A stretch of DNA of 64,000 nt, from the NCBI RefSeq assembly GCF_900106645.1, contig NZ_FNMV01000003.1, positions 1 to 64,000 on the forward strand, in the 5' to 3' direction. This document shows, piece after piece, positions 16,171-24,959 of the stretch; the stretch's first letter is position 1, and each line of letters begins with the position of its first letter. This DNA comes from Flavobacterium degerlachei. Lineage in GTDB: Bacteria > Bacteroidota > Bacteroidia > Flavobacteriales > Flavobacteriaceae. The translations under genes were made by a program, and so were the position numbers. The notes under the pieces are model-generated. The model worked only from the letters and a program-made list of their open reading frames with translations, ran no database searches and had not been told where the DNA came from.

Positions 16171-17715
16171 TTATTCTTCATCAGGTTCGTTCATGATTTT
16201 CTCACGATACTTTTTCCCAATTAATAAGGTCATTTTTAATTTGTAATCATCAACAAGCCATTCGCGGTAGTTTTTACTACATTGACTTAGACATTTAGAA
16301 TAGCGTTTTATACGGCACTCGATATCTTCGTCTAATTCTTTTGACAGTGATTTTGCTTCTTGCAACGTTTCTGTATTGTCTACACACATGGCAGCATGCT
16401 GCTCCAATGATTTTTCCAAAACTACTTTTGAACGTAAGTTTTGAGCAATAATCAGTTTATGCTCTTCATCAACATCAAAAGAAACTTCTTCTGTTTTACT
16501 GAATTTGGCTCTCAATTCTGGTGACATTGTATATTTAAAATACAATTCTATCTCCGTATCATCACGTAAATTTTCTAAATAGAACTCAGGTGATTTAAAA
16601 ATATGTTGCCAGTTTACAGGTTCACTCCACAGTCCGAAACGAGCTGCATTGTTCCCTAAATCAATAACGGTAAACATATCTTTATTAGGCAGTTTTCTTG
16701 AACCACGACCAATCATCTGGTAATATAAAGTCAATGATTTTGTTGCTCTGTTAAGAATTATGGTGTCAACAGTAGGTTCATCAAAACCAGTTGTTAAGAT
16801 ACCAACTGATGTCAAAATCGCATCAGGTGTTTTCTTAAACCATTGCAAGATATCTTTACGCTCCTCAGTGCTGCTGGTATTATCAAGATGACGAATTGGG
16901 TAACCTGCTTCTCTAAATGTTTCATAAACATACAAAGATGTGTTAATTCCATTATTGAAAATCAAGGTCTTTTTACCCAATGATTTCTCGGTATAGGCAT
17001 GTAGTAATTTCTCCTGCATGGCCATATTGGTATACAAATCATCCGATGATTTAACGGTGTAATCACCATTAATACCGACTTTTAACGAAGTTAAACCTAC
17101 GTCATAACTATACGTAATTGCTTTAGCTAAAAAGCCGTTTTCGATCAATGAATTGATGGTATCACCAACAATTAATTCATCGTAGCTTTCGTGCATAGGT
17201 AACTTAATATTCGAACTCAAAGGAGTTGCTGTAACTCCTAAAATAAATGCATTTGTGAATGAACTCAATAATTTTCTAAATGAATTGTAGTGGGCTTCAT
17301 CAATAATCACCAAACCTACATTATCAAGATGTAGTTTCTCGTCATTAATACGGTTTTTCAAAGTTTCTACCATGGCAACAAAACAAGAATACTCATTTTG
17401 ATCTGGAAGTTCTTTTACTTTACTATTAATAATTTTGTTTTTAACTCCAAAACCTTTTAACATTTTTGAGGTTTGTTTACACAGCTCAATTCGATGTGTT
17501 AAAACAACAACTTTTTTTTCGTGCTTTGTCAAATAACGACGAACAATTTCAGAGAATACAACTGTTTTTCCTCCACCCGTAGGTAGTTGATATAACAAAT
17601 GATGTTGCTTCGGTGCATTATCTATACGCTCAAAAATGGAGTCAATATCCCCTTGTTGGTACGCATAAAGTTCCTTTCTGTCTTCTTTTTCTATTTCTAT
17701 AGTATTTTCAAACAT
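16171..17715 (-). CDS. Superfamily 2 DEAD/DEAH-box helicase
   Basis: I choose the ATG at 17715 (MFENTIEIEKEDRKELY), because a -7 promoter element lies between it and the in-frame ATG at 17745. The protein of about 514 residues has YQLPTGGGKTVV (motif I), LTHRIELCKQT, IIDEAHYNS (DEAH), GVTATP and YYQMIGRGSRK (motif VI), as in the RadD/SSL2-like and type III restriction-like helicases. The C-terminal 150 residues are charged and may bind DNA or RNA. No restriction or methylase partner is nearby, so a repair or RNA role is more likely than defence. Confidence 0.8.
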   Translation of the reverse strand: MFENTIEIEKEDRKELYAYQQGDIDSIFERIDNAPKQHHLLYQLPTGGGKTVVFSEIVRRYLTKHEKKVVVLTHRIELCKQTSKMLKGFGVKNKIINSKVKELPDQNEYSCFVAMVETLKNRINDEKLHLDNVGLVIIDEAHYNSFRKLLSSFTNAFILGVTATPLSSNIKLPMHESYDELIVGDTINSLIENGFLAKAITYSYDVGLTSLKVGINGDYTVKSSDDLYTNMAMQEKLLHAYTEKSLGKKTLIFNNGINTSLYVYETFREAGYPIRHLDNTSSTEERKDILQWFKKTPDAILTSVGILTTGFDEPTVDTIILNRATKSLTLYYQMIGRGSRKLPNKDMFTVIDLGNNAARFGLWSEPVNWQHIFKSPEFYLENLRDDTEIELYFKYTMSPELRAKFSKTEEVSFDVDEEHKLIIAQNLRSKVVLEKSLEQHAAMCVDNTETLQEAKSLSKELDEDIECRIKRYSKCLSQCSKNYREWLVDDYKLKMTLLIGKKYREKIMNEPDEE

Positions 17716-17734
17716 TGTTTTTGTTGGGTTTTTG

Positions 17735-17742
17735 CAAAAATA
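17735..17742 (-). promoter_or_regulatory. -7 element TATTTTTG of the helicase gene
   Basis: TATTTTTG on the minus strand matches TAnnTTTG. Transcription would start near 17728, downstream of the ATG at 17745, which supports 17715 as the real start. No clear TTG is found at -33. Confidence 0.45.
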
Positions 17743-17820
17743 CACCTAAAAAACAGTAATTCTGTTATATTTAATTGAAAATATAGGACCTGATTTAAAT
17801 AATTTGGATTACGCGACCTA

Positions 17821-18348
17821 TTAATACTCAAATCGCTCAATTACTGCATCAAATTGGGGTTCGTTTTTCCATTTCTGGGAAATTGTCTCTTTATGAATGC
17901 CAATAATTCTTGTTTTAAACTCATTTAAAATGCCATTTGCAATCATAAAAGCCACAGCTTGCTCGAAGGAATTGAACATACTTTTATAAAATAACTCTTG
18001 TTTTATGGGATGCCCTGAGGAGAAGGTTTGTGCAATTTCAATGTTATAAAGCATAACATCAGCGATAACAAATGGATCTACGCCTAAAACAATAAAATGC
18101 TTGATATACTTTTGAGCAACGGAACGTCGCATTTTTGGTTTCTTCCCTCTTCCAGTAGTTTTTATGGGAAAATATTCATTGGAGATTTTAATTTTGCATT
18201 CCTGCAAAAGAGTATCTTCCTTAGGGTTGAATACAAAATTGTAATAGACCTTGACAGCACTGAACTTTTCGTACAGTTCGATGATTTGCTCCTCGAGTTG
18301 TTCTTTATTAAGTTCGTTCAGGTATTTTTTTAAATCACGTTTGCTCAT
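17821..18348 (-). CDS. DUF6155-like protein, unknown function
   Basis: The 175-residue soluble protein starts MSKRDLKKYLNELNKEQLEEQI and contains YYNFVFNPKEDTLL, which I associate with the DUF6155 family of Bacteroidetes and Firmicutes. It is helical and basic in the middle (GRGKKPKMRRS). There is no known activity. It is transcribed divergently from the DUF3817/MscS pair, with overlapping promoters. Confidence 0.65.
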   Translation of the reverse strand: MSKRDLKKYLNELNKEQLEEQIIELYEKFSAVKVYYNFVFNPKEDTLLQECKIKISNEYFPIKTTGRGKKPKMRRSVAQKYIKHFIVLGVDPFVIADVMLYNIEIAQTFSSGHPIKQELFYKSMFNSFEQAVAFMIANGILNEFKTRIIGIHKETISQKWKNEPQFDAVIERFEY

Positions 18349-18367
18349 GTTAACTGTTTCAGATTTA

Positions 18368-18401
18368 CAAAAGTAAATTACTTTGGGATTGAATACTTCA
18401 A
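18368..18401 (-). promoter_or_regulatory. Promoter of the DUF6155-like gene
   Basis: On the minus strand a TTG (18401-18399) and TACTTTTG (18375-18368) are separated by 23 bases, within the range accepted for Bacteroidetes promoters. It overlaps the plus-strand promoter of the next operon. Confidence 0.5.
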
Positions 18402-18419
18402 TCAGAATAGTTAATTTTG
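18389..18419 (+). promoter_or_regulatory. Promoter of the DUF3817-mscS pair
   Basis: TTG (18389-18391) and TAATTTTG (18412-18419) are separated by 20 bases, a near-ideal Bacteroidetes promoter. The start of transcription would be near 18426, about 20 nt before the first ATG. Confidence 0.65.
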
Positions 18420-18444
18420 TAAATTATTACTTAAAAAAAATTAA

Positions 18445-18729
18445 ATGCTCAAGATTTTTAAGGTTACAGCAGTCCTAGAGGGAATATCCTATTTGGTATT
18501 ATTTTCAAATATGCTTTTTATCAAGCCATCAAATTTCGAACTGTACCATACTTTGCTTTACCCAATCGGGATGAGTCACGGAGTCTTATTTATCGCCTAT
18601 GTTTTATTGGCAATTCTTGTAAAAAAATCACAAAATTGGTCTTTTAAAACTTTGGGTATAATCCTACTCGCTTCCCTAATTCCTTTTGGCGCTTTTTACG
18701 TTGAGAAGAAATACCTAAAAAATGTATAA
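18445..18729 (+). CDS. DUF3817 small membrane protein
   Basis: A 94-residue protein with three hydrophobic helices; FKVTAVLEGISYLVL and the HGVLFIAYV segment are typical of DUF3817. The family is widespread and uncharacterised. Its stop overlaps the next start by 8 bp, so it is translationally coupled to the MscS-type channel gene and probably shares its job at the membrane. Confidence 0.75.
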   Translation: MLKIFKVTAVLEGISYLVLFSNMLFIKPSNFELYHTLLYPIGMSHGVLFIAYVLLAILVKKSQNWSFKTLGIILLASLIPFGAFYVEKKYLKNV

Positions 18730-19978
18730 GTTCATCGAAAAGACTTTTGGCTTCTTCTACCCCATTTTTAGAAAATGGGGAATGAGTTATAGCTTTGCGT
18801 CTTATATTAGTTTGATTTTCAATATAGCCATACTGTGCGTATTGGCTTACTTAATATATGTGGTGTTTCGTCTTATTTTGGTAACGGTTATGGTTTTTAT
18901 AGCCCAAAAAACCAAAACAAAATTTGATGATTTATTAGTGACCAATAAGACTGCTAAATACATTGCCCATCTTATTCCGCTATTATTTATCTATAAATCA
19001 GTTCCTATAATTCTGGCCAAATATGAATACTGGGAAGGTGTTTTTGGTAAACTGGTCAGTATATACATTGTTGTCTTGGTTTTATGGATCATCAGAACCA
19101 TATTTAATGCATTAAGAGATTATTTAAAACTGAAGGCTCGATACAGCGACAAACCTATTGATAGTTTCATTCAGGTTATCATGATTGTGCTTTGGATGGT
19201 AGGTATCACTGTTATTATCTCCCGACTTTTTGACATCAACCATACGGAAATATTAACTACTTTCGGAGCCGTTTCTGCTTTAATAATATTAATTTTCAGG
19301 GACATTATTCTTGGTTTTGTGGCAAGTGTACAGGTTTCGGTAAATGATATGATCCGAATTGGAGATTGGGTAACAATGGATAAATTTGGTGCCGACGGAG
19401 ACGTAATTGAAATCAATTTAACCACCGTTAAGGTTCGGAATTTTGACAATACGACTACCACTATTCCAACCTATAGTTTGAGTTCTGACTCTTTCCAAAA
19501 CTGGAGAGGAATGCTTAATTCAGATGGGCGAAGAATTAAAAGACATATCCTTATTAAAACAAGCAGTATTCGTTTTCTTGAAGAAACAGAGCTGTCAGAA
19601 TTAAAAAACATAACGCTTATTAGTGATTATCTCGATACCCAAAAAAAAGATATTGATACATTCAACATAAACAATTCTGTTAATAAGTCACTTGCTATCA
19701 ATGGTAGAAACCTTACTAATCTAGGTTTGTTTAGAAAGTACATCACACAATATTTGCGAAACCATCCGGCATTGAATCAGGAAATGATAATGATGTGCCG
19801 TCAATTACAGTCTACATCACATGGTGTTCCTATAGAAATTTATGCTTTTTCTAGTGATAAAAGATGGGAAAATTATGAGTACGTGATGTCAGATGTTTTT
19901 GACCATATTTTTGCATCGGTAAAATACTTTGATCTAGAAGTATTTGAATTGCCATCAGAAAAAGAATATCTAAAATAA
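18722..19978 (+). CDS. MscS-family mechanosensitive channel (YbdG-like)
   Basis: The 418-residue protein has about five N-terminal membrane helices and the MscS pore/beta domain. The segment ALIILIFRDIILGFVASVQ and the following DMIRIGDWVTM, with NLTTVKVRNFDNTTTTIPTY, are characteristic of the YbdG branch, which opens on strong osmotic downshock. The C-terminal cytoplasmic domain is longer than in E. coli MscS. It is coupled to DUF3817. Confidence 0.85.
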   Translation: MYKFIEKTFGFFYPIFRKWGMSYSFASYISLIFNIAILCVLAYLIYVVFRLILVTVMVFIAQKTKTKFDDLLVTNKTAKYIAHLIPLLFIYKSVPIILAKYEYWEGVFGKLVSIYIVVLVLWIIRTIFNALRDYLKLKARYSDKPIDSFIQVIMIVLWMVGITVIISRLFDINHTEILTTFGAVSALIILIFRDIILGFVASVQVSVNDMIRIGDWVTMDKFGADGDVIEINLTTVKVRNFDNTTTTIPTYSLSSDSFQNWRGMLNSDGRRIKRHILIKTSSIRFLEETELSELKNITLISDYLDTQKKDIDTFNINNSVNKSLAINGRNLTNLGLFRKYITQYLRNHPALNQEMIMMCRQLQSTSHGVPIEIYAFSSDKRWENYEYVMSDVFDHIFASVKYFDLEVFELPSEKEYLK

Positions 19979-19992
19979 AAAATTGTATTAGC

Positions 19993-20547
19993 ATGAAGAC
20001 GATAGAGTTGTTTAGCGAAAGATTAAAACTGAGATGAATTGAATCTTCGGATTTGAATGCAATCCATGCCTTACATTCCCTAACGGAAACCGATAGATAC
20101 AACACGCTGGGAATTCCAGATGATATTAAGGCTACGAAAAAAATCATTAATCCACAAATTACAGCAAATCAACAGCAGGAGATTGTAAACTATACTTTTG
20201 CTGTTGAAGAATTAAATACAGGAACATTTATAGGTTTGCTTGGTTTCAAATTAGGTTCTAAAAAGTACAATAACGCAGAGGTTTATTACAAGCTGAATGT
20301 AGATTATTGGGGAAATGGATATGCAACCGAAGCCTTAAATTTAGTTTTAGATTTTGGTTTTTACAACTTAAAACTACACCGTATTGTAGCAGGCTGCGCG
20401 ATAGAAAACATAGGATCTATTAAAGTGCTTGAAAAAGTAGGCATGACACGAGAAGGCCATGCAAGGCAAACGCTTCCTTTAAAATCAGGATGGTCGGATA
20501 ATTATGAATACGCCATTTTAGAAACGGACGAGAGAATAAAAAAATAA
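19993..20547 (+). pseudogene. GNAT (RimJ/RimL-type) acetyltransferase interrupted by in-frame TGA
   Basis: The reading frame begins MKTIELFSERLKLR, the usual start of RimJ/RimL-type N-acetyltransferases, then meets TGA at 20035-20037 (codon 15), and continues in frame with IESSDLNAIHALHSL through a complete GNAT domain to 20547. Motif A/B signatures are intact (WGNGYATEALNLVL; AIENIGSIKVLEKVGM). Family members usually have Pro, Leu or Ala at the stop position. Either the gene is newly broken, or a TTG at 20053 serves as start and removes the first beta strand, or there is a sequencing error. The otherwise undamaged frame points to a recent event. Confidence 0.7.
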
Positions 20548-20572
20548 ATAAGTCGAAAATTATTATAAAAAC

Positions 20573-20965
20573 ATGGCAGCAGAAGAAAATTTGGAAATAT
20601 TACTCAAAACCATGAAACCCCAACATAATATTGGGGAATATGTTTTTTGTGTTATTCCTAATCTAAAAGATATTAATCTTGAGGAAGTGATTTTAGTTTT
20701 CAGAGAAAAAGAAGGAATCACTATTGTCATCAAAAAGGAATTAGCCGATAGTTTAAAATTAGACTATTCTTTCATTTCTGGTTGGATCACTTTGACCGTC
20801 CACTCGTCTTTACAAGCAGTTGGACTGACAGCAGCTTTTTCTAATGCACTTGCCAAAAATGGCATTAGCTGTAATGTGATTGCGGCATTTTATCATGATC
20901 ATATTTTTGTTGACCACAATGACATCAATAAAGCAATCCACATATTAGAGGAATTTTCTAATTAA
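20573..20965 (+). CDS. ACT-domain protein
   Basis: A 130-residue protein resembling the tandem ACT_3/ACT_7 proteins of unknown role. The C-terminal part (GLTAAFSNALAKNGISCNVIAAFYHDHIFV) is a clear ACT fold, which usually binds an amino acid and regulates enzymes. Its 3' end overlaps the convergent thioesterase gene by 8 bp. Ligand unknown. Confidence 0.75.
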   Translation: MAAEENLEILLKTMKPQHNIGEYVFCVIPNLKDINLEEVILVFREKEGITIVIKKELADSLKLDYSFISGWITLTVHSSLQAVGLTAAFSNALAKNGISCNVIAAFYHDHIFVDHNDINKAIHILEEFSN

Positions 20966-21344
20966 TTCGGTCTTTAACGAATTCAATCTGTGTTTTTCCA
21001 TGTGGTTTTGGTTTTCCGTCAGCTCCTAGGTTAACCATGGTAGTACTATCTATAGTAATGATTGTTTCTCGGGTCATCATATTTCGAACCTCACATTTAA
21101 GTGTCAAAGATGTTTTTCCAAACTTAGCGACAGCAATACCAATTTCGATGATGTCTCCCTGTTTTGCTGAACTTGTAAAATTAATTTCAGACATATGTTT
21201 GGTAACTACTCTTGAGTTTTCTAACTGGATAATACTATATAAAGCTAATTCCTCATCTATCCAAGCTAACAATTGGCCTCCAAATAATGTTCCGTTTGGG
21301 TTTAGGTCTTCGGGTTTAACCCACTTTCTAGTGTGAAATCTCAT
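20958..21344 (-). CDS. Hotdog-fold acyl-CoA thioesterase
   Basis: The 128-residue protein starts MRFHTRKWVKPEDLNPNG and contains TLFGGQLLAWIDEELALYS, the active-site helix of the YciA/BFIT-type acyl-CoA thioesterases, with the catalytic Asp/Glu around IDEE. It would cleave medium or short acyl-CoA in the cytoplasm. Single gene. Confidence 0.85.
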   Translation of the reverse strand: MRFHTRKWVKPEDLNPNGTLFGGQLLAWIDEELALYSIIQLENSRVVTKHMSEINFTSSAKQGDIIEIGIAVAKFGKTSLTLKCEVRNMMTRETIITIDSTTMVNLGADGKPKPHGKTQIEFVKDRIN

Positions 21345-21411
21345 AGTTTTTAATTTATTAATGCGAAAATAACACTTCTCACTTGATTTTTTTTTAATTT
21401 TAAAGAAAAAA

Positions 21412-21816
21412 ATGAGCCAAAGAGATATATTTTTAAAGGAATTACGTGGGGAAACTATAGGTTCTATCAGTTCTCAATCTTCTTCTGACGAAACCTTCCA
21501 AAATGAAGTACTTCGTCCTATCCTCAAACTTCAAAATGACTTGTTCATCGCCTCTTTCAAGAATTATATTACTAAATATAAAAGCGACTTTTATTCTCAG
21601 TCAATAGAAAAAAAATTAGCTGCAATTGAGAATTCAATTCAAAAAGATATTAAATATCGTAATGCTTTAAAAGGGATGGTAATTGGATTATTTACTATTG
21701 AAGAATATTCAATATATATCAAAAATTCTTCGAGTCTAAACAAAAGAATGATGACCATGTTAATCGAAAGATTGCGAAGTCAGATACAATTGTTTGAAAC
21801 TAGCAGCAGTGAATAG
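21412..21816 (+). CDS. Conserved flavobacterial protein, unknown function
   Basis: A 134-residue soluble, mainly helical protein (MSQRDIFLKELRGETIGSIS; RNALKGMVIGLFTIEEYSIY; NKRMMTMLIERLRSQIQLF). I recall close homologues in other Flavobacteriia, sometimes labelled glyoxalase, but no glyoxalase metal ligands are visible. It is divergent from the thioesterase. No function is proposed. Confidence 0.65.
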   Translation: MSQRDIFLKELRGETIGSISSQSSSDETFQNEVLRPILKLQNDLFIASFKNYITKYKSDFYSQSIEKKLAAIENSIQKDIKYRNALKGMVIGLFTIEEYSIYIKNSSSLNKRMMTMLIERLRSQIQLFETSSSE

Positions 21817-21948
21817 TCTTTTCCCAATAAAAACGGAGTTTACTAACTATTTCATAATTCTTTTGTTTTTAGAATTTAAAAATGGAATATACCCGCTATT
21901 TTATTGTGTTTATTCAATATTTTTTATTATAATTGTTAAAAATATGTT

Positions 21949-22662
21949 ATGAAAGAAGAGTATTTCAAATGGTATTCTCCTAACCTAAATAGAGAGATCG
22001 AAATGTTAGTTTTTGGACATTCTGGATACCCAGTGATTTTGTTTCCTACTTCGATGGGAAGTTTCCATGAAAATAAGGATATGGGTTTGATAGAATCAGC
22101 TAAATGGTACATCGAACAAGGATTAATACAAATCTATTGTCCAGACAGTATTGATAAAGATAGTTTCTACAATAAAAACATTTATCCGATCCATCGCATC
22201 GAAAATCATGTGAGGTATGACAGGATGATTTGCCATGAAATTGTGGAAAAAGTAAAAAATAACACCCCTGCAGGAAAAGTTGTGGTAGCGGGTGCTAGTT
22301 TTGGTGGATACCATGCCGCTAATTTCGCTTTTCGACATCCCGGATATGTAAGTCATATGTTCTCTATGAGTGGCGCATTCAGCATAAAAAGTTTTATGGA
22401 TGGTTTTCATAATGACGATGTATATTACAATAGTCCAGAGGATTATTTATACGGACTAGATGATTCTGAATTATGGAAAATGGATATTGTTTTAGGAACT
22501 TCTAATTGGGATGTTTGTCTTGATTACAACCTAAAGCTGAGTAAAGTGTTAAACGAAAGAAACATTCACAACTGGTTAGATATACGCCAAGACAAAAAGC
22601 ACGATTGGCCCGTTTGGAAAGAAATGTTTCCGCATTACCTATCAAGAGTCAAGTTTTTTTAG
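21949..22662 (+). CDS. Alpha/beta-hydrolase esterase, first gene of the amidoligase cluster
   Basis: The 237-residue protein is of the esterase D/PHB-depolymerase-like type. The nucleophile elbow is GASFGGYHAA, an early strand is FGHSGYPVILFPTSMGS, and the C-terminal KKHDWPVW supplies the likely catalytic His. It has no signal peptide, so it acts in the cytoplasm. It is followed 57 bp later by an ATP-grasp ligase and then by GCS2, amidotransferase and a second ATP-grasp-like gene, all in the same direction. In such clusters the hydrolase may release or trim the ligated product. Substrate unknown. Confidence 0.8.
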   Translation: MKEEYFKWYSPNLNREIEMLVFGHSGYPVILFPTSMGSFHENKDMGLIESAKWYIEQGLIQIYCPDSIDKDSFYNKNIYPIHRIENHVRYDRMICHEIVEKVKNNTPAGKVVVAGASFGGYHAANFAFRHPGYVSHMFSMSGAFSIKSFMDGFHNDDVYYNSPEDYLYGLDDSELWKMDIVLGTSNWDVCLDYNLKLSKVLNERNIHNWLDIRQDKKHDWPVWKEMFPHYLSRVKFF

Positions 22663-22719
22663 TGCAGGTGCTAACATCAAGAAATAATCAAAAGTATATA
22701 TTAAGATAAAAATTTAGGG

Positions 22720-23667
22720 ATGAAAAAAATTGGAATTTTATTTGGAATGGAAGATACCTTCCCACAAGCATTTATAGATCGTGTAAATTCAAAAAACACG
22801 AAAGGAATTATCGCCGAAGCGGTTTCAATTGACAAAGTGGTTCAAAATAAAGATGGTGAGTATGCTGTAATTATTGACCGTATTTCACAAGATGTTCCCT
22901 TTTATCGTGCATACCTTAAAAATGCTGCTTTAACTGGAACTAACGTAATAAATAATCCATTTTGGTGGAGTGCTGACGATAAATTTTTCAATAATGCACT
23001 CGCTGATACTTTAGGCGTACCATTGCCTAACACTGTTTTGCTGCCTTCTGCACAACATCCTACAGATACATCAGAAAAATCATTTAGAAACCTCAAATTT
23101 CCTATGGATTGGGAAGGGATATTTGATTACATAAAATTTCCTGCTTACATGAAGCCTTATGCTGGTGGTGGATGGAAAAACGTGTACCGTCTTGAAAATA
23201 AAGAGGAATTCTGGGAGAAGCATCAAGAAACAGGACAACTTGTGATGATGCTTCAAGAAGAGATCGTTTTTACGGAGTATTTCAGAGTATACTGCTTAGG
23301 CCGTAAAGCGGTTCGAATTATGCAGTACGAGCCAAGAAATCAACCGCATTTGCGCTATGTATTAGACGGACCTCCTACTGATAAGAAACTATTAGCAACT
23401 GTAAAAGATTATACCTTGAAACTTTGCGAAGGTTTAGGTTATGATTTTAATACCGTAGAATTTGCTGTTCGTGATGGAATTCCGTATGCTATTGATTTTG
23501 GAAATCCAGCTCCAGATGCAGAGTTGACATCTGTAGGTGCTGATAATTTTGAATGGGTAGTCGAAGAATCCGCTAAAATGGCTATCGCTGCAGCAAAAAA
23601 GCATAAGCCAGGTAAAATGAATTTGACTTGGGGAACTTTTATGAAAGATGCAGTAGCGGGCAAATAA
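22720..23667 (+). CDS. ATP-grasp ligase
   Basis: A 315-residue protein with an N-terminal pre-ATP-grasp domain (IGILFGMEDTFPQAF) and an ATP-grasp fold: YMKPYAGGGWKNVYRL is the ATP-binding loop, and FAVRDGIPYAIDFGNPAPDAEL carries the metal-binding Glu/Asp/Asn. Proteins of this RimK/D-Ala-D-Ala-ligase superfamily join a carboxylate to an amine with ATP. It lies in an operon-like cluster with GCS2 and a glutamine amidotransferase, so a peptide-like metabolite is the likely product. Confidence 0.8.
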   Translation: MKKIGILFGMEDTFPQAFIDRVNSKNTKGIIAEAVSIDKVVQNKDGEYAVIIDRISQDVPFYRAYLKNAALTGTNVINNPFWWSADDKFFNNALADTLGVPLPNTVLLPSAQHPTDTSEKSFRNLKFPMDWEGIFDYIKFPAYMKPYAGGGWKNVYRLENKEEFWEKHQETGQLVMMLQEEIVFTEYFRVYCLGRKAVRIMQYEPRNQPHLRYVLDGPPTDKKLLATVKDYTLKLCEGLGYDFNTVEFAVRDGIPYAIDFGNPAPDAELTSVGADNFEWVVEESAKMAIAAAKKHKPGKMNLTWGTFMKDAVAGK

Positions 23668-23691
23668 AATAATTTAGAGGAATGAGTGACC

Positions 23692-23795
23692 TTAGCCCCG
23701 ATTGCAGAGGAAATCTCCCGATTTTTAGAAAAATAGATTGTTAAATCTAATTTTTCTTGATCGGGAATTGAAACGAAAAGCGGGAAAGAGCTCCT
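23692..23795 (+). repeat. Dispersed intergenic element, copy 3, inside the amidoligase cluster
   Basis: The copy starts TTAGCCCCGATTGCAGAGG and ends AAAGCGGGAAAGAGCTCCT. The centre folds into TCCCGAT with ATCGGGA and, inside it, AGAAAAATAGATT with a near-perfect complement. It fills the gap between the ATP-grasp and GCS2 genes and ends 12 bp before the GCS2 start, so it would be part of the mRNA. Ends match the copies at 901 and 16083. Confidence 0.65.
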
Positions 23796-23807
23796 AAAAA
23801 AATTAAA

Positions 23808-24914
23808 ATGAAAAAATTACCTACTTTCACACTTGGTGTTGAAGAAGAATACCAGATTATAGACCCTGAAACAAGAGACCTTCGCTCCCATTTATCTAAA
23901 ATTGTTGACGGAGCAAAAATAATATTGAATGAACAGGTAAAAGCAGAAATGCATCAATCTGTGGTTGAAGTAGGAACAAACATTTGTAAAAATGTAGATG
24001 AAGCCGAAAAGGAAATTAAGTTTTTAAGAACCAAAATTGTCGAACTTGCTGATAAGCAAAATTTGATCGTAGGTGGAGCGGGAACACATCCATTTTCCAA
24101 ATGGCAAGACCAACCAATTACTGATGACCCTCGTTACCACAATATCGTAAATGAATTACAGGATGCCGCACGGTCCAATTTGATTTTTGGGATGCATTGC
24201 CATGTGGGAATTGAAAATCGTGAAATCGGTCTGCAATTGATGAATCAAGCCTGCTATTTTTTACCGCATATTTTTGCACTATCGACCAACTCTCCTTTTT
24301 GGGAAGGAAGACAAACAGGTTACAAATCGTTTAGAACAAAGGTTTTTGATAAATTCCCAAGAACTGGACTGCCAGAATATTTTGATTCAGTTGCTTCCTA
24401 CGATAATTTCCTGGAAACCCTAGTCAAAACTAATTGCATCGACAATCCTAAGAAAATATGGTGGGATTTACGTTTGCACCCCTTTTACGATACCATTGAA
24501 TTTCGTATTTGCGACATGAGTCTAACAGTTGAGGAAACCATGTGTATTGTGTCTGTTATACAAGCAGTTGTAGCTAAATTATATAAGTTGAATTTAAATA
24601 ATATGAGCTTCAATATCTATCGATTAGCTCTTATAAAAGAAAATAAATTTCGCGCTGCCCGTTATGGAATCGAAGGGCATATGATTGATTTTGGACTACA
24701 AAAAGAAGTAGAAACAAGAATGCTGATATTAGAGTTATTAGATTTTGTAGATGATGTGGTCGATGAATTGGGAAGTCGTGAGCATATTAATTATGTGCAC
24801 CAAATCTTAAAAAACGGTACTGGAGCAGCCAAACAGCTAGCAGTTTTTAAAGAAACAAATGATCTGACAAAGGTCGTAGATTTCATAACTGATGAATTTA
24901 CCAAAGGGTTATGA
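23808..24914 (+). CDS. Carboxylate-amine ligase, GCS2/YbdK family
   Basis: The 368-residue protein belongs to the glutamate-cysteine ligase 2 (YbdK, COG2170) family. It has the N-terminal FTLGVEEEYQIID, GAGTHPFSKW, FGMHCHVGIEN, LSTNSPFWEGRQTGY, WWDLRLHPFYDTIEFRICD and RYGIEG, in the usual order and at normal length. These enzymes activate a carboxylate with ATP and couple it to an amine; weak glutamate-cysteine ligation is known for YbdK. No glutathione synthetase pair is evident, so glutathione is not the obvious product. It lies between ATP-grasp and amidotransferase genes. Confidence 0.85.
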   Translation: MKKLPTFTLGVEEEYQIIDPETRDLRSHLSKIVDGAKIILNEQVKAEMHQSVVEVGTNICKNVDEAEKEIKFLRTKIVELADKQNLIVGGAGTHPFSKWQDQPITDDPRYHNIVNELQDAARSNLIFGMHCHVGIENREIGLQLMNQACYFLPHIFALSTNSPFWEGRQTGYKSFRTKVFDKFPRTGLPEYFDSVASYDNFLETLVKTNCIDNPKKIWWDLRLHPFYDTIEFRICDMSLTVEETMCIVSVIQAVVAKLYKLNLNNMSFNIYRLALIKENKFRAARYGIEGHMIDFGLQKEVETRMLILELLDFVDDVVDELGSREHINYVHQILKNGTGAAKQLAVFKETNDLTKVVDFITDEFTKGL

Positions 24915-24959
24915 TATAATTAGATTATATTTGCAATCCACATTTATTAAAGATTACCC

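Noticed and set aside
16171..17715. Helicase as part of a restriction or anti-phage system
   Set aside because: No methylase, nuclease or other defence gene is adjacent; both neighbours are ordinary genes.
20035..20037. TGA as a selenocysteine codon in the GNAT gene
   Set aside because: GNAT enzymes have no conserved Cys/Sec at this place, and no stem-loop of SECIS type was recognised after it.
23808..24914. GCS2 gene as the glutathione synthesis gene gshA
   Set aside because: It belongs to the YbdK-type family, and no gshB-like partner is identifiable; the context is amidotransferase and ATP-grasp genes.
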